From assembly GCA_947311845.1 (NCBI GenBank), contig CAMZMU010000081.1, positions 6,028,551 to 6,092,550 of the forward strand: 64,000 nucleotides of DNA. Reading direction: 5' to 3'. Shown piece after piece: positions 44,472-55,396 of the stretch. Origin of the DNA: Poa pratensis. Its lineage: Eukaryota > Streptophyta > Magnoliopsida > Poales > Poaceae. The notes under the pieces were generated by a model that had not been told where the DNA came from, made no database searches, and was given only the letters and a program-made list of their open reading frames with translations. Position 1 is the stretch's first letter, and every line of letters begins with the position of its first letter. A program made the position numbers and the translations under genes.

Positions 44472-46903
44472 TGTAACACCCCGAAAATTTAGACCGAATT
44501 TTAAATTAATTTTTGGACGCCGGAAAAACTTTTTCGGGTTTCTAAATATTTTCTTCGAACCCGTTGGTCTTTTGATTTGACCTTGGTTTCGCTCTCTTGG
44601 AAAATTCCCAACAATCCTCGAATTTCGTCGACCTCCACCATGATTCCATGACATTGATTTATCTGTCAAACATTGGTTCCATTTGGTGATTCCAAAATCC
44701 TTCTGGCCTATCCCACTAAAAGCCTCCACCGCACTTTCAGCTTGAAATAAATTCTACCCAGCTACCATATGGTTCCCTCATACACAGAGATCACTTCCAC
44801 GGAAAAATATTTCATAGCCCCATGCAATATTCCAAAGTTAAACCCTATTTCCTATTATGTCAGTTTCAATTCGAAAATTATCCAGACACCTTCCACTCAT
44901 CCAAAAATTCTACAATTTTGGGGAGATGCATGAATCCACCTCCTGAACATTTCACTCCACTGTCCCAACCTCATTTGAGCAATATTTGAGGTACTTCCTT
45001 TGTAGTGTTCTTTTCTTGTCTATTAGCAAATTCCAAAGGAACCCCTCTTTGCCTGTCTCCAAAAATTCTACCAAAAATTCAGAGATGACCCCTAGGCAGT
45101 TTGTAGTCCGGTTATGCAAAAATATTTGGTACCTTGTTAAGAAAATATTTGACTTTTCCTCTGTCCAAGTTTCTGCCCTAAAATTCGAATGTTTTCAAAA
45201 CCAAGCCAAATGATTTTTGTAGTGAGAGGAAAGTACCTCGATGCAAGCCCTAGTGGTGCCTACCCCTCTGGGCAAAGTCTTGATCAAAACAAAAAATCGT
45301 TTGCTTCTCCAAACAACCTTTTTCCATTTGGACCAGTACTGTTTTTCAAAAGTTCTAGTCGCACGAAGTTTCGAATTTGCAAAAACTTTAGTCACCAAAG
45401 TTGTAGAGTTTTGATTTTGGCGTGCAGTGGTGAAAACCACATCGCGTTTGGAGCTCCGAGTCACCGGGAACGCGACGATGCCGCCTGTGTCGCACCCTAG
45501 ACGCCCGCTTTCACCTGACCTAAACGTTGCTTAGCACTAAACCCTGCCTAACTGTCGCACGGCCGTATCTTTGGATCCGTAACTCCGTTTGAGGTGATTC
45601 AAATTTGTAAATTCTTAGTTTGAAAAGCTCTATCCAGTAGGGTAGTTTTTACATTTTTGTAAGACACTTGTATGCTCAGCATCTTGTATGCATGCCTAGG
45701 GTTTTTCCGGAGTACCGGCCGACCGAGACCCTGACCCGTGACGCGTCCGTGATTCCCTAAGCCAAGTGGTGTCGATCTTCGGAGGCAAGCTAACCCCTTG
45801 CTATGAGCCGTCCCGCAATGTTGTTTGTTGTTTGCTTATTGCCATGTCGGTTATTTATATTTGTCTGTGTTCGGTATATATTATGTCGGTCTGCTGTTGT
45901 TATGTTCAATATGTTACTTCGAATATTGCTCCTGCCATGTCATATTCATCATACATGTATGCATTAGAATGATGTGTGAATTATCTGTGCGCCTCGCACT
46001 TGCGTGGCTTTGTCGAACCCTCTAAATAAACAACTATAAAACATGTGTCCCTATGATTGTTTGCTTCTTCTTCTTCGCCGAGGTGAGGAGCGGACGAATG
46101 TCGTCTTATGATCCTCGGAGTTGGGGGCATTTGCCAAAAGAGTTATTTGCTTCTTATCCCTCCGTCAAATATGGTTGGCGTAAGCCACCCGGACTGCGAC
46201 GCTTGGGAGCTGACTTTCCATTTGGTTCTTTTTGCCAAGATTGCTGACACCACGTCAGGTTAATCCTCGAGTGGAATGGATGCTTTCTTTCTTATGATTG
46301 CTTTTCGGTTCATTGTTTGGAGGCTACATGCCTCACCAACTTTGTAATTAATCTGCGAGGGCGCTGGCTGGAGGAACCGCCACAGTCGTCCGATCAAACC
46401 AACTAAGCTATATTTTGTAGTTGATCTGTGGTGGCGCTTGTTGGCGGGATCGCCACGATAGTCACCCGGTCGACGCTTACCAATTAGTTGATCCGTGGTG
46501 GCGCTTGTCGGCGGAATCGCCGCGATAGTCACCCGGTCGACGCAAACCAACTAAACCATATTTCGTAATTGATCTGTGGTGGCACCGGCTGGAGGAACCG
46601 CCATAGTCACCCAGTCAACACAAACAAACTATTGCTTGAAATATTATGTTGCTAATGTCTTGTTGTTTGATGATATATTATTATGATATTATGGTTGTTG
46701 TGTTGGACTAATCCTCTGTCGCTTGGACTTGTTGTGATGAAACTTGATTAAATGAAACACCCCTCCAAACTTCGATAGGGTCAGTCCATAGTGCCACTAA
46801 TCTGAACATCGAAAGCACTACCACTGTCGCTCACATGGGCGGGCCTTGACCTACGTAATCCTATTGAGCCTCCTTTGATGCCACCCTTTTTGGCAAGGCT
46901 AGT
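44472..46903 (+). repeat. 5' LTR, left part (long-LTR element)
   Basis: Matches 57545-60949 except for the 966-bp segment present only in the 3' copy. It includes four diverged tandem units of about 60 bp (46348-46622) containing forms like tcacccggtcgacgc. Confidence 0.92.
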
Positions 46904-47915
46904 TGATGAGGATAGGACCTCTAGGGTGGCCCGATCTTCACGGATTGACGGAGGATGTGGATGAACGCACGCAAGAACACGAGGAACACGAAGAACACCA
47001 AGAAGAACGCCCCGAACACAAGAACACACACAAGATACAAGAACCGTTCCCCTTACCGGTCGGTCCAACCGGTCCAATAGAATCCACACGAAGGTGGATA
47101 GATCGGCAAGTAGATACAAGAAGGGATCTTGGACGGTTGTTTCTCCAACGGCCAACCAAGCCGCTCCAATAAAGTCACCCGAAGATGAAAGATTGGCTAG
47201 TAGTCAAACTACAAGTAGAGGTCTTGAATCCACGAAGGGATCTTCTCCACAAGGGGAGGAACCATCCCCGCAAGGGGAGGAAGGAGACCGTCTTGAGGTG
47301 GGGAGCCTAGCTCTACTCTAATCTCAAAACATAGTCTATCTAGATCTGAGATGGGGAACTCCTATTTATAGTGTTGACCAACAAGGGGGTAGGTGGGGAG
47401 GTTACATGGGCCTCCAAACCGTGCATATTCCCGCAGCGGCGGTACTACCGCTTAACCCAGCGGTAGTACCGCTGGTGCGGGTTGTCTTCGAATCTTCCCA
47501 CCTCGGCGGTACCGGTTGGTACCGCTGCAGCGGTACCAGTTGGTACCGGACATGCGCTCCGAAGGGGCATTCCAGCGGTAGCCCTGGCGGTAGTGGTGGC
47601 GGCAGCGTCCTGGCGGTAGTACCGCCTAACCCAGCGGTACTACCGCCGCCTGGGTCTTTTCTCCTCTTCCTTCGTCTCTTCCAAGCCACCGTCTTGTCGG
47701 ACTCCGTTCCTCTTGCGCCTTGGCCATCTTCCCGTGGTCTTGTACCCTTGGTGACACACCTAACAATGCAATGGGAACAATGGTCAAGTAGTATAACGTC
47801 CAAAGGTGACATATGGTGAATCACATAGTGGAAGGAGTTCACCTTTGATGTCCATGTTGACTTGTGGAGTGTTGGAGTACTTGACATGGTGATGGACGTG
47901 ACTCGGGCTACATCA
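46904..47915 (-). repeat. 3' LTR of gag-only element
   Basis: 1012 bp. On the minus strand it starts TGATGTAGCCCGAGTC and ends CCTCATCA. TATAAATAGG is on the minus strand (complement of 47361-47370). It contains many copies of a self-complementary GCGGTACTACCGC-like motif (about 47430-47650). Confidence 0.95.
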
Positions 47916-48976
47916 TCTCCCCTCCCTTTAAAAAGAGTCGTCCTCGACTCTTGCTCTTCATCACCATGCAAAGGAGGTAGATGTGTTGTCGAAGAATTGG
48001 AATTCACCACGCCTACAAACACTAAGGACCAAGCAAACCATGTGTGTGCAAGAAAGAGGAGCATATCAACAATGACATGTCCATTCTTTGTCATAGCACC
48101 GTTAGCACAACACAAGAATATGAAAAGGTAGTGCAAGTGCAAGGTCAAAGTGCAAGCAATCCAATGGAACATCTGCAAAATGTGAGAACACAAAAGCTCC
48201 ATAAAAATATGAGGATGCCATCTAGGAATCTCACTTTGAACCATATGGTCATTATTGCACACAAGGCATTGAAAGTGACAATTTGTCATCAACCTTGATG
48301 CAACAAGAGGAGAATTTGGTAAAAACACACAATGTAGAATGTCCAAAATATCATTATGGTGGCAAACAAAGCACATGAAAGAGCAAGTTTTCAACATATT
48401 TGTTGCAACACCAAATTGGTAAAAACCAATAAACTCATGACAAGACATGCTCAAAATGTCATTATGGTTGCACACAAGCCATTTAAAAGAACAAGTGTTC
48501 ATCATATTTGTTGCAACACATAAATCATTCACATAAAAGATGGGGAAATTTGTCTTGCCATACGGGAAAACATTATCACAAACATGTTTGCAAACAAACC
48601 AAAACCAAGAGAAATTGATCAACTTGTTTGATGCAAAACATGAGAAAGATTTGAGAGTAGGAGTCAATCCACTACTCACATGTATGCTCTCAAGAGCTCG
48701 TGTTGTCAACTCATGCTCAATTGAGGTTGACAAAATCATGCGGTTACCGGCACACACAAAACACCATATGAAGAAGTTATGTGCACGGTATATGAACACA
48801 TCATCCATCATGAAGTGTCTCTTCATTTGCTTATCACCAAACACATCAAAGTCAATGGAATGTGACAAATGTGGATGGTCACTATGCAAAGTGAAGGATG
48901 TAACAAGATCCATAAGAGAGAACGAAAAATCTCCAAAAAGTGAGAAAGCTATGGGGGCAATCTCATTATCAAACAT
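47916..48976 (-). CDS. Second frame of gag-only element, Cys-rich repeat modules
   Basis: A minus-strand frame opening at ATG 48976, shifted by -1 relative to the 825-residue ORF and overlapping its end by 28 nt. About 350 residues lie within the element; the frame stays open through the polypurine tract and on into the LTR to 47402. It contains a module of about 35 residues repeated three or four times, for example TCSFKWLVCNHNDILS, TCSFMCFVCHHNDILD and NCHFQCLVCNNDHM. A related module, NFSFTCVACNN, ends the upstream ORF in the other frame. I know no domain of this type. It may be a former part of ORF1 separated by a 1-nt indel, or a frameshift product. No classical slippery heptamer is evident in the overlap. 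Confidence 0.45.
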
Positions 48977-51426
48977 TTCAAATTATTGCAAGCAACACAT
49001 GTGAAAGAGAAATTGTTCAACATATTGCAAGCAACAATGGGAGAATAGCGCAAACATCGATTGCATAGCATGGGTTTGGCAACATCATCACAAATAGAAG
49101 AATCCACTTGGTCAACCTTGGTTTGAAGCAAGGAATCACAAGTGAATGTGAATGTCTCATATGTGACATCAAAAGAATCATCCAAATCATGCAAGCAATC
49201 AACATTCATCATGTCCACTAGCGGGATCATGGTCACATCAACACCCATACCTTTGTAGTCCCGCTCATGTGAAGTAGGTGTTGAAGTGGTAGGGGCTTCC
49301 ATGTAGCCGACTTGTTCATCTTGAAGTAGACATGGGGTGGCATCATCATCATCCTCCATGTACATCTTCTCCATTTGAGGCACCGTCAAGTTGAGGAGTG
49401 GCGTCTCATCATTCATGGAACCTAGCACGCAATGAGAAAACACACTAGAGGTAGAGGTTAAGTTGTTAGAAATCGAAATGGCCTCACAAGATCTATCAAC
49501 TACCTCTCTCAACTCAAGTGGTGTATCACTCATTCCCTCAAAGTGGTAGCACTCAAACTCACATATGGTGGAGGCACTCAACTCACTCTCACTCTCAGTC
49601 AAGTGGGCTAAGTGGCTCTCATTCTCACATGGGATTGGTACCATCTCATAACTCAAGCTCATAGGGATATGCTCGGTTTCCTCATCTCCATACGCCTCCA
49701 AGGTTGAAGGGAAACTCCCATGCTCAACCTTCTCGACCTTATCGCCTCCAAAGGTCAATGCCATAGTGTAGGCATCCTCACTCGACTCCTTTGCGGAAGG
49801 GAAAATCCCATGCTCCGCTTCATCACTTGACTCCATTGCCGAAGGGAACATCCCATGCTCGTCATCATCATCACTTGACTCCATTGCCGAAGGGAACATC
49901 CCATGCTCGGCATCATCATCACTTGACCCATGGTCAAAGGTGATAGCATCATCAACGCTCGCCTCCTTGGTCGAAGGGAAAATCCCATGCTCGACCGTCT
50001 TCTCACCATCTTGGTCACCGTCTTGTTCACCACCTTTGCACTCCCACATCATGTGACCTCTTCTATTGCATAGTGGGCACAAGAGATTGGAACATTCTCG
50101 TGGAGCATGGTCTTGGCCTTGGCAATTGTCACATAGGAGGTCTTCATCTTGCCACATGGGGGCCAATGTGGTGGTGGCACTAGGTATAGAGACCATATCA
50201 TGTGAAGGGCTTGAGAAGGGCGCCGTCTTGGTTGTGGCCTCACTTTTGTTGCCATGCTTCTTGCGGTGTCGACGTGATCTTGACCATTGCGCGACGAACT
50301 TGTCGAAGTTGGCCATGATCTCGTCAATCCAAGACTCAAACTTGGGTAATTCGCTGAAGGTGGTCCTTGGAGCTCTTGTTGGCGCACTTGAAGTGGTAGC
50401 ACTAGGGGACACCATAGGATGCGCCTTTGTCGCCATCTTCTTGTCATGTCGACGTTGACGCTCTTGAGTTGTAGGGTGTCGCCGAAAGTCATTTGGATGC
50501 TTCTCCTCATGTTGACGTCGGCGTGCTTGTTGCCTTGGCGACCTTTCCTTGGAGCTTCCACTAGAGCTTGGTGACTTGTTGTGGTCCACCTTGGCATCTT
50601 TCTTGTGGTGCCTTGATGAGCTAGATAAAGGCCGTAGGCTCTTGGTAAACTTGTCCATGGCCTCCTTGAGGTCTTGGAGCTTGGCCTTGTCAATGCGCTT
50701 CTTGTGGCGCCTTCTTGAAGTTGAAGGAGAATGTCGAAGCTTGTCGCTCTTGGCGATGGCCTTGTCATGGCTCCTTCTTGAAGTTGATGGCGAATGGCGA
50801 AGCTTGGCACTCTTGAAAGTAGATGGAGCTCCATAAGATGAACTCATGTTGGCCTTCTTGTCGGAGCACCGTCTTGAGCTTGAACCATAGAAGTAGGTTG
50901 TGCCATGACGCTTGGTGGTGCCGCTCTTGAACATGGTGGTGATGGGGGTGTTCTCCTCTTGCATGTTGTCGAAGTCGTCGCACATGCTACAAGAGCAGTA
51001 GTCGTAGATGTTCTCCACCATGTCATCGGAGTGGTAGTCGTAGTTGTGGCGCTCCACCATGTTGTTGTAGTCGAAGTTGGTACCATGTGATGAGGCATGT
51101 GAAGACACTTGCGCCTCATTGTCGTTGGAGCTCATGAAGTCGGAGTCGTGGTAGATTCGCATGTACTTGGAGTCGATACAATTTGATGAAGGTTGCTCCA
51201 AGTCTTGGTACCGCTCCTTGTCGTGGACGCTCGAATAGTCGGAGTCGTAGTCGGAGTAGTTGTAGCGGAAGTCTTGGTGATGATCCATCATGTCATGGGG
51301 GTCATTGTCGGTGTAGTTGTCGTAGTAGTCCCCCATGTCCTCAAAGTTTGAGGCATCATCGTCCATGCGACTCATCATGTACTCATTCTCATAGGCTCCA
51401 TAGTTGCATTCGCTCTCCCTAGACAT
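48949..51426 (-). CDS. Gag-like protein with two zinc knuckles (825 residues)
   Basis: Starts at ATG 51426. The N-terminal part (1-150) is Asp/Tyr-rich (DYYDNYTDNDPHDMMDHHQD). A Ser/Arg/Lys-rich region (about 190-330) follows, with a repeated KLRHSPSTSRR. A short possible core lies at FSELPKFESWIDEIMANFDK. Two canonical CCHC knuckles (about 430-465) are CDNCQGQDHAPREC and CPLCNRRGHMMWEC, as in retroviral-type nucleocapsids that bind RNA. After them an acidic unit, EHGMFPSAMESSDD, recurs about five times (about 480-555). No capsid domain is recognised with certainty and there are no enzyme motifs. The intact length in a young element suggests selection or very recent insertion. The likely role is packaging element RNA, possibly into particles made by a partner. 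Confidence 0.75.
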   Translation of the reverse strand: MSRESECNYGAYENEYMMSRMDDDASNFEDMGDYYDNYTDNDPHDMMDHHQDFRYNYSDYDSDYSSVHDKERYQDLEQPSSNCIDSKYMRIYHDSDFMSSNDNEAQVSSHASSHGTNFDYNNMVERHNYDYHSDDMVENIYDYCSCSMCDDFDNMQEENTPITTMFKSGTTKRHGTTYFYGSSSRRCSDKKANMSSSYGAPSTFKSAKLRHSPSTSRRSHDKAIAKSDKLRHSPSTSRRRHKKRIDKAKLQDLKEAMDKFTKSLRPLSSSSRHHKKDAKVDHNKSPSSSGSSKERSPRQQARRRQHEEKHPNDFRRHPTTQERQRRHDKKMATKAHPMVSPSATTSSAPTRAPRTTFSELPKFESWIDEIMANFDKFVAQWSRSRRHRKKHGNKSEATTKTAPFSSPSHDMVSIPSATTTLAPMWQDEDLLCDNCQGQDHAPRECSNLLCPLCNRRGHMMWECKGGEQDGDQDGEKTVEHGIFPSTKEASVDDAITFDHGSSDDDAEHGMFPSAMESSDDDDEHGMFPSAMESSDEAEHGIFPSAKESSEDAYTMALTFGGDKVEKVEHGSFPSTLEAYGDEETEHIPMSLSYEMVPIPCENESHLAHLTESESELSASTICEFECYHFEGMSDTPLELREVVDRSCEAISISNNLTSTSSVFSHCVLGSMNDETPLLNLTVPQMEKMYMEDDDDATPCLLQDEQVGYMEAPTTSTPTSHERDYKGMGVDVTMIPLVDMMNVDCLHDLDDSFDVTYETFTFTCDSLLQTKVDQVDSSICDDVAKPMLCNRCLRYSPIVACNMLNNFSFTCVACNNLKCLIMRLPP

Positions 51427-52814
51427 GTCAACTCACAAGACAAGTGTATATATGTGGAGTGGAAATGAACTAGAACACAACCTCTCACCTTGTAGATAGT
51501 ATTGGACGTCGTGGACAACCAAGGGAAACGATCACAAAGTAAAATGCTTGTGTTCAAGTATCCAAAGCAAACTCCAAAACACACACGGCTTAAAAGTTGG
51601 TAGGAAGGTATGGTAGGTGGAAAGCAAATTGAACCAACCGGAAACCAAGATATTGTCAAAGCAAGTAGAGAACCATGATGATCACAAAGCAAAACAAGTC
51701 AATCTCAAAGATAGGAAACACACGCACGGAGAGATAAATGGGACTCGTGCAACCAAGAAGTGAGCTAATGAATCATATGATCCTAGCGAAGACTATAAGC
51801 TCGTGTTGCACAAGTACAAGGAGAGCTACTAGCTCGATTGCAATTTATTTGGTGGGCTACAAGATTTGCACAACAATGCACCACCTACTAGATGTTCATC
51901 GAGCTTGCGCGCTTCCTACAAGATATGGCAAGTGGTGGTTTCTTTTTCTTTTCTTTCTTTTGATTTGGCACTTTTTGCTTCTTTTCTCTTTTGAGTCTTT
52001 TCTCTTTTGACTCTTTTCACTTTTATACACTCACTTCTTTTTGATGCCAACAACAAGATATGTAATATATGAACTAGCGCACAACTTTTGCTCGGAAACT
52101 ACACGGTGCAAATGTGCAAAGCCCAAGCAATCATCAAGAGCTAGCCTCAATAGGACAAGATAAACACAATGGTATGATGGCTATCAAAGGAATGGCAAGG
52201 GGTGAAGGTTGGCAATGTTATACCTTTCGTCGATGTTCTTCACCCGTTGATGTAGAAGCTTCGTGCTTGCCCACGAATTTTGGTGGTGGTAGATGATGGA
52301 TCTTCCGCAATGGTGATAAAGGCCTTGATCGTAGCTTCGAAACGAGCCGAAGAACACCAAAAACGGAGTCCGGAATCAAAAGATATGGCCAAAACAATTT
52401 TCAGAATTTTCAGTTTTCTGGTGGTACCGCTTAACCCAGCGGTAGTACCACTGGTGGTACCGCTCGAGCGGTCCGAAGGGCAGTTTTGGCGGTACCGCCG
52501 GCGGTAGTACCGCCGGGGGTCACTGGACACGCCCGAGAACGCGGTTTTTCGCGATTTTGGCGGAAATTCTCGCCGAAAAACCTCAAATCGAAGGGGCAAA
52601 TGATGGAATTAGGCCATGGGAACGCAAAGGAAGTTAGATCAACTCGTATAGCAATAGATCTATGGATCAAAACTTGCAAAAACACACTCAAATCTCAGAT
52701 CGATTCAAAAGCAATTTGATGCTATTTTTGGTGGAAATTTTCGAATTTCTCAAAATCAAAGAAAAATTAGGGGGATTTGGGGGTGGAAACACATGTCAAA
52801 TCCGTGGCAACCAT
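51427..52814 (-). other. Untranslated leader of gag-only element
   Basis: Lies between primer site and ORF1. It holds a block with the same GCGGTACCGC-type inverted motifs (about 52430-52530) that occur in the LTRs. No coding frame is supported. Confidence 0.6.
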
Positions 52815-52826
52815 GCTCTGATACCA
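52815..52826 (-). other. Primer binding site of gag-only element
   Basis: On the minus strand TGGTATCAGAGC, complementary to the 3' end of initiator tRNA-Met, two bases from the LTR. Confidence 0.93.
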
Positions 52827-52828
52827 AA

Positions 52829-53840
52829 TGATGAGGATAGGGCCTCTAAGGTGGCCCGATCTTCACGGATTGACGGAGGATGTGGATGAACGCACGCAAG
52901 AACACGAGGAACACGAAGAACACCAAGAAGAACGCCCCGAACACAAGAACACACACAAGATACAAGAACCGTTCCCCTTACCGGTCGGTCCAACCGGTCC
53001 AATAGAATCCACACGAAGGTGGAGAGATCGGCAAGTAGATACAAGAAGGGATCTTGGACGGTTGTTTCTCCAACGGCCAACCAAGCCGCTCCAATAAAGT
53101 CACCCGAAGATGAAAGATTGGCTAGTAGTCAAACTACAAGTAGAGGTCTTGAATCCACGAAGGGATCTTCTCTGCAAGGGGAGGAACCATATCCGCAAGG
53201 GAGGAAGGAGACCGTCTTGAGGTGGGGAGCCTAGCTCTACTCTAATCTCAAAACATAGTCTATCTAGATCTGAGATGGGGAACTCCTATTTATAGTGTTG
53301 ACCAACAAGGGGGTAGGTGGGGGAGGTTACATGGGCCTCCAAACCGTGCAGATTCCCGCAGCGGCGGTACTACCGCTTAACCCAGCGGTAGTACCGCTGG
53401 TGCGGGTTGTCTTCGAATCTTCCCACCTCGGCGGTACCGGTTGGTACCGCTGCAGCGGTACCAGTTGGTACCGGACATGCGCTCCGAAGGGGCATTCCAG
53501 CGGTAGCCCTGGCGGTAGTGGTGGCGGCAGCGTCCTGGCGGTAGTACCGCCTAACCCAGTGGTACTACCGCCGCCTGGGTCTTTTCTCCTCTTCCTTCGT
53601 CTCTTCCAAGCCACCGTCTTGTCGGACTCCGTTCCTCTTGCGCCTTGGCCATCTTCCCGTGGTCTTGTACCCTTGGTGACACACCTAACAATGCAATGGG
53701 AACAATGGTCAAGTAGTATAACGTCCAAAGGTGAAATATGGTGAATCACATAGTGGAAGGAGTTCACCTTTGATGTCCATGTTGACTTGTGGAGTGTTAG
53801 AGTACTTGACATGGTGATGGACGTGACTCGGGCTACATGA
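52829..53840 (-). repeat. 5' LTR of gag-only element
   Basis: 1012 bp, nearly identical to 46904-47915. Its outer end reads TCATGTAGC on the minus strand, where the 3' LTR has TGATGTAGC. Confidence 0.95.
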
Positions 53841-53845
53841 CTAGT

Positions 53846-55044
53846 CGGTTACTATAGTTGGTCGGGGCTAGTCTTGCGAAGGTTCCGGAGCTAGGCGTCG
53901 CTCATGGGTTGGGGACGTGCCGGATTCACTTCTGCATAAGGCATACAGTTATGTCGGTGGCTATATAGGGAGTGTCTTGATGGCGTGAACGGTTGAGTGA
54001 GTGTATCAGACCGTCTTATGGATGTGATCCTAAAGTACCGGTTGTTAATGATCCACTTAGATGAGTGAAGTATTGCAACCTCTCGAGAGTGTAAATCTGG
54101 ATATCTAGCCTCGTTCCAAGGTTATGGAACAACAGTTCAGTGTCGGTCACACTATTGTCTTTGTCGAGTCAGGAGGTTAAACATAAGTTCTGTTGGAAAG
54201 AAAGATGAACAACCTGATTTCACTAAATGAACAATAAGTTGATGCAGGGAATGTTACTGAGATGTGATTGTGAACCAAGTTTAGGGATGGCGGTGTGATG
54301 CGTTGGGAAGCCTATAGTTAGGCCAGAGCCCACATCAACCGTGCGTGCCCAGCGTGTAAAGATGAGGCCAGAGGGCCTAGCAGTGATCACATGTGCTGTT
54401 GTGTATTATTTGGTACCCACTGGTACTCCCGTTTCCTCATCACAGGTAAGCCCTTTGTATGATTGCCGGTGCACGATCCAACCCCACCTGGCTTGGACTC
54501 TTTACTGGTGATACCCCCGTTGCTTGCTTATGACATGTTTGGTTGTCAATGCCATGCTACTTTTATGTCATGTATCTAGAGTACACCTTGACCTGTTGTA
54601 GGACTTTATTTCCAGTGTATACCTTGTTGCATGATTGTTGGATTGTTTGTGTGAGGGGCGATACTTGCTGAGTGCATAATAATGTACTCACGGGCCTTGT
54701 GATTGTGGCTAGATTTTGGCGAGGACTCAACTTCCACCTTAGCAAGGATAAGGAGCAGAAGCGTGCTAGGATCAGTAGCCCAGCCAGATACCTGTGGAGT
54801 GGAGCCGCTCCAAGCCGTTGCCTCATTATGTCTTCCGCTGCCAGTTAAAACTCTGAGTTGGGCCATGCTTGGCTTGATATTTTGTAAAGCCTCGACGGCC
54901 TTGTAAACCCTTTTGTAGCACTTTGTGCCTGATTGTGTAATGATTTCCGCTATGTTGCATTGTCGTAACGTGCGGCCAGATATCTTGGGCTGGCGCACGG
55001 GGCGACCGCCCTTCTGACAAGCTGTGCCAGAAGGGGGTGCCACA
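53846..55044 (+). repeat. 5' LTR, right part (long-LTR element)
   Basis: Resumes after TSD CTAGT and ends GGGGGTGCCACA at 55044. Matches 60945-62143. Confidence 0.93.
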
Positions 55045-55047
55045 GCA

Positions 55048-55059
55048 TGGTATCAGAGC
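55048..55059 (+). other. Primer binding site of long-LTR element
   Basis: TGGTATCAGAGC, three bases after the 5' LTR. Complementary to initiator tRNA-Met. Confidence 0.95.
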
Positions 55060-55086
55060 ACCAGGCTGGCTGTAGACTACCCTAGC

Positions 55087-55332
55087 ATGGAAAGCCCAAC
55101 CTTACTTTTGCCCGACAAGGAGCCCGATGGATTTGACCCATCTCCGCCTAACCGGCATGGCTATTGTTGGTCAACAGTATGGTGCAGTAGGACTTGTCCC
55201 AATCCCCGAGTGAGGCTCGCCGGTTTCTTCCATGAGAAGGAATCGACACTACCCATTAGTATGAGACCCAAGTCCTGGCTACCTATAAAATCCCACCCTC
55301 GCTTGCTACCCTTGGCAACCCAACTCTCTTGA
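55087..55332 (+). CDS. Small ORF after the primer site
   Basis: An 82-residue frame (81 plus stop) starting MESPTLLLPDKEPDGFDP just after the primer site. No domain is recognised. It could be an upstream ORF or the broken start of the element's own protein. Confidence 0.3.
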   Translation: MESPTLLLPDKEPDGFDPSPPNRHGYCWSTVWCSRTCPNPRVRLAGFFHEKESTLPISMRPKSWLPIKSHPRLLPLATQLS

Positions 55333-55396
55333 AGCAGATCCCGCTCAGGAATCTTGCGCTCTCCTCTCTCCCAAGTACCTTAGCTTGAGGTTGTAG

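Larger units (their letters stand above)
46904..53840 (-). mobile_element. Gag-only (TR-GAG-type) LTR element
   Basis: 6937 bp, minus-strand oriented, TSD CTAGT (46899-46903 and 53841-53845). The two LTRs are both exactly 1012 bp (46904-47915 and 52829-53840), with roughly a dozen differences. The primer site is TGGTATCAGAGC on the minus strand (52815-52826). The polypurine tract AAAGGGAGGGGAGA is the complement of 47916-47929. Inside are an 825-residue ORF with two zinc knuckles and a second, shifted frame, but no protease, reverse transcriptase, RNase H or integrase. This architecture is that of terminal-repeat retrotransposons with a GAG domain, which depend on a partner for pol functions. 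Confidence 0.92.

Noticed and set aside
46348..46622. CRISPR-like array
   Set aside because: Units are diverged, contiguous and lie in a plant LTR; no spacer structure and no reason to expect CRISPR in a plant genome.
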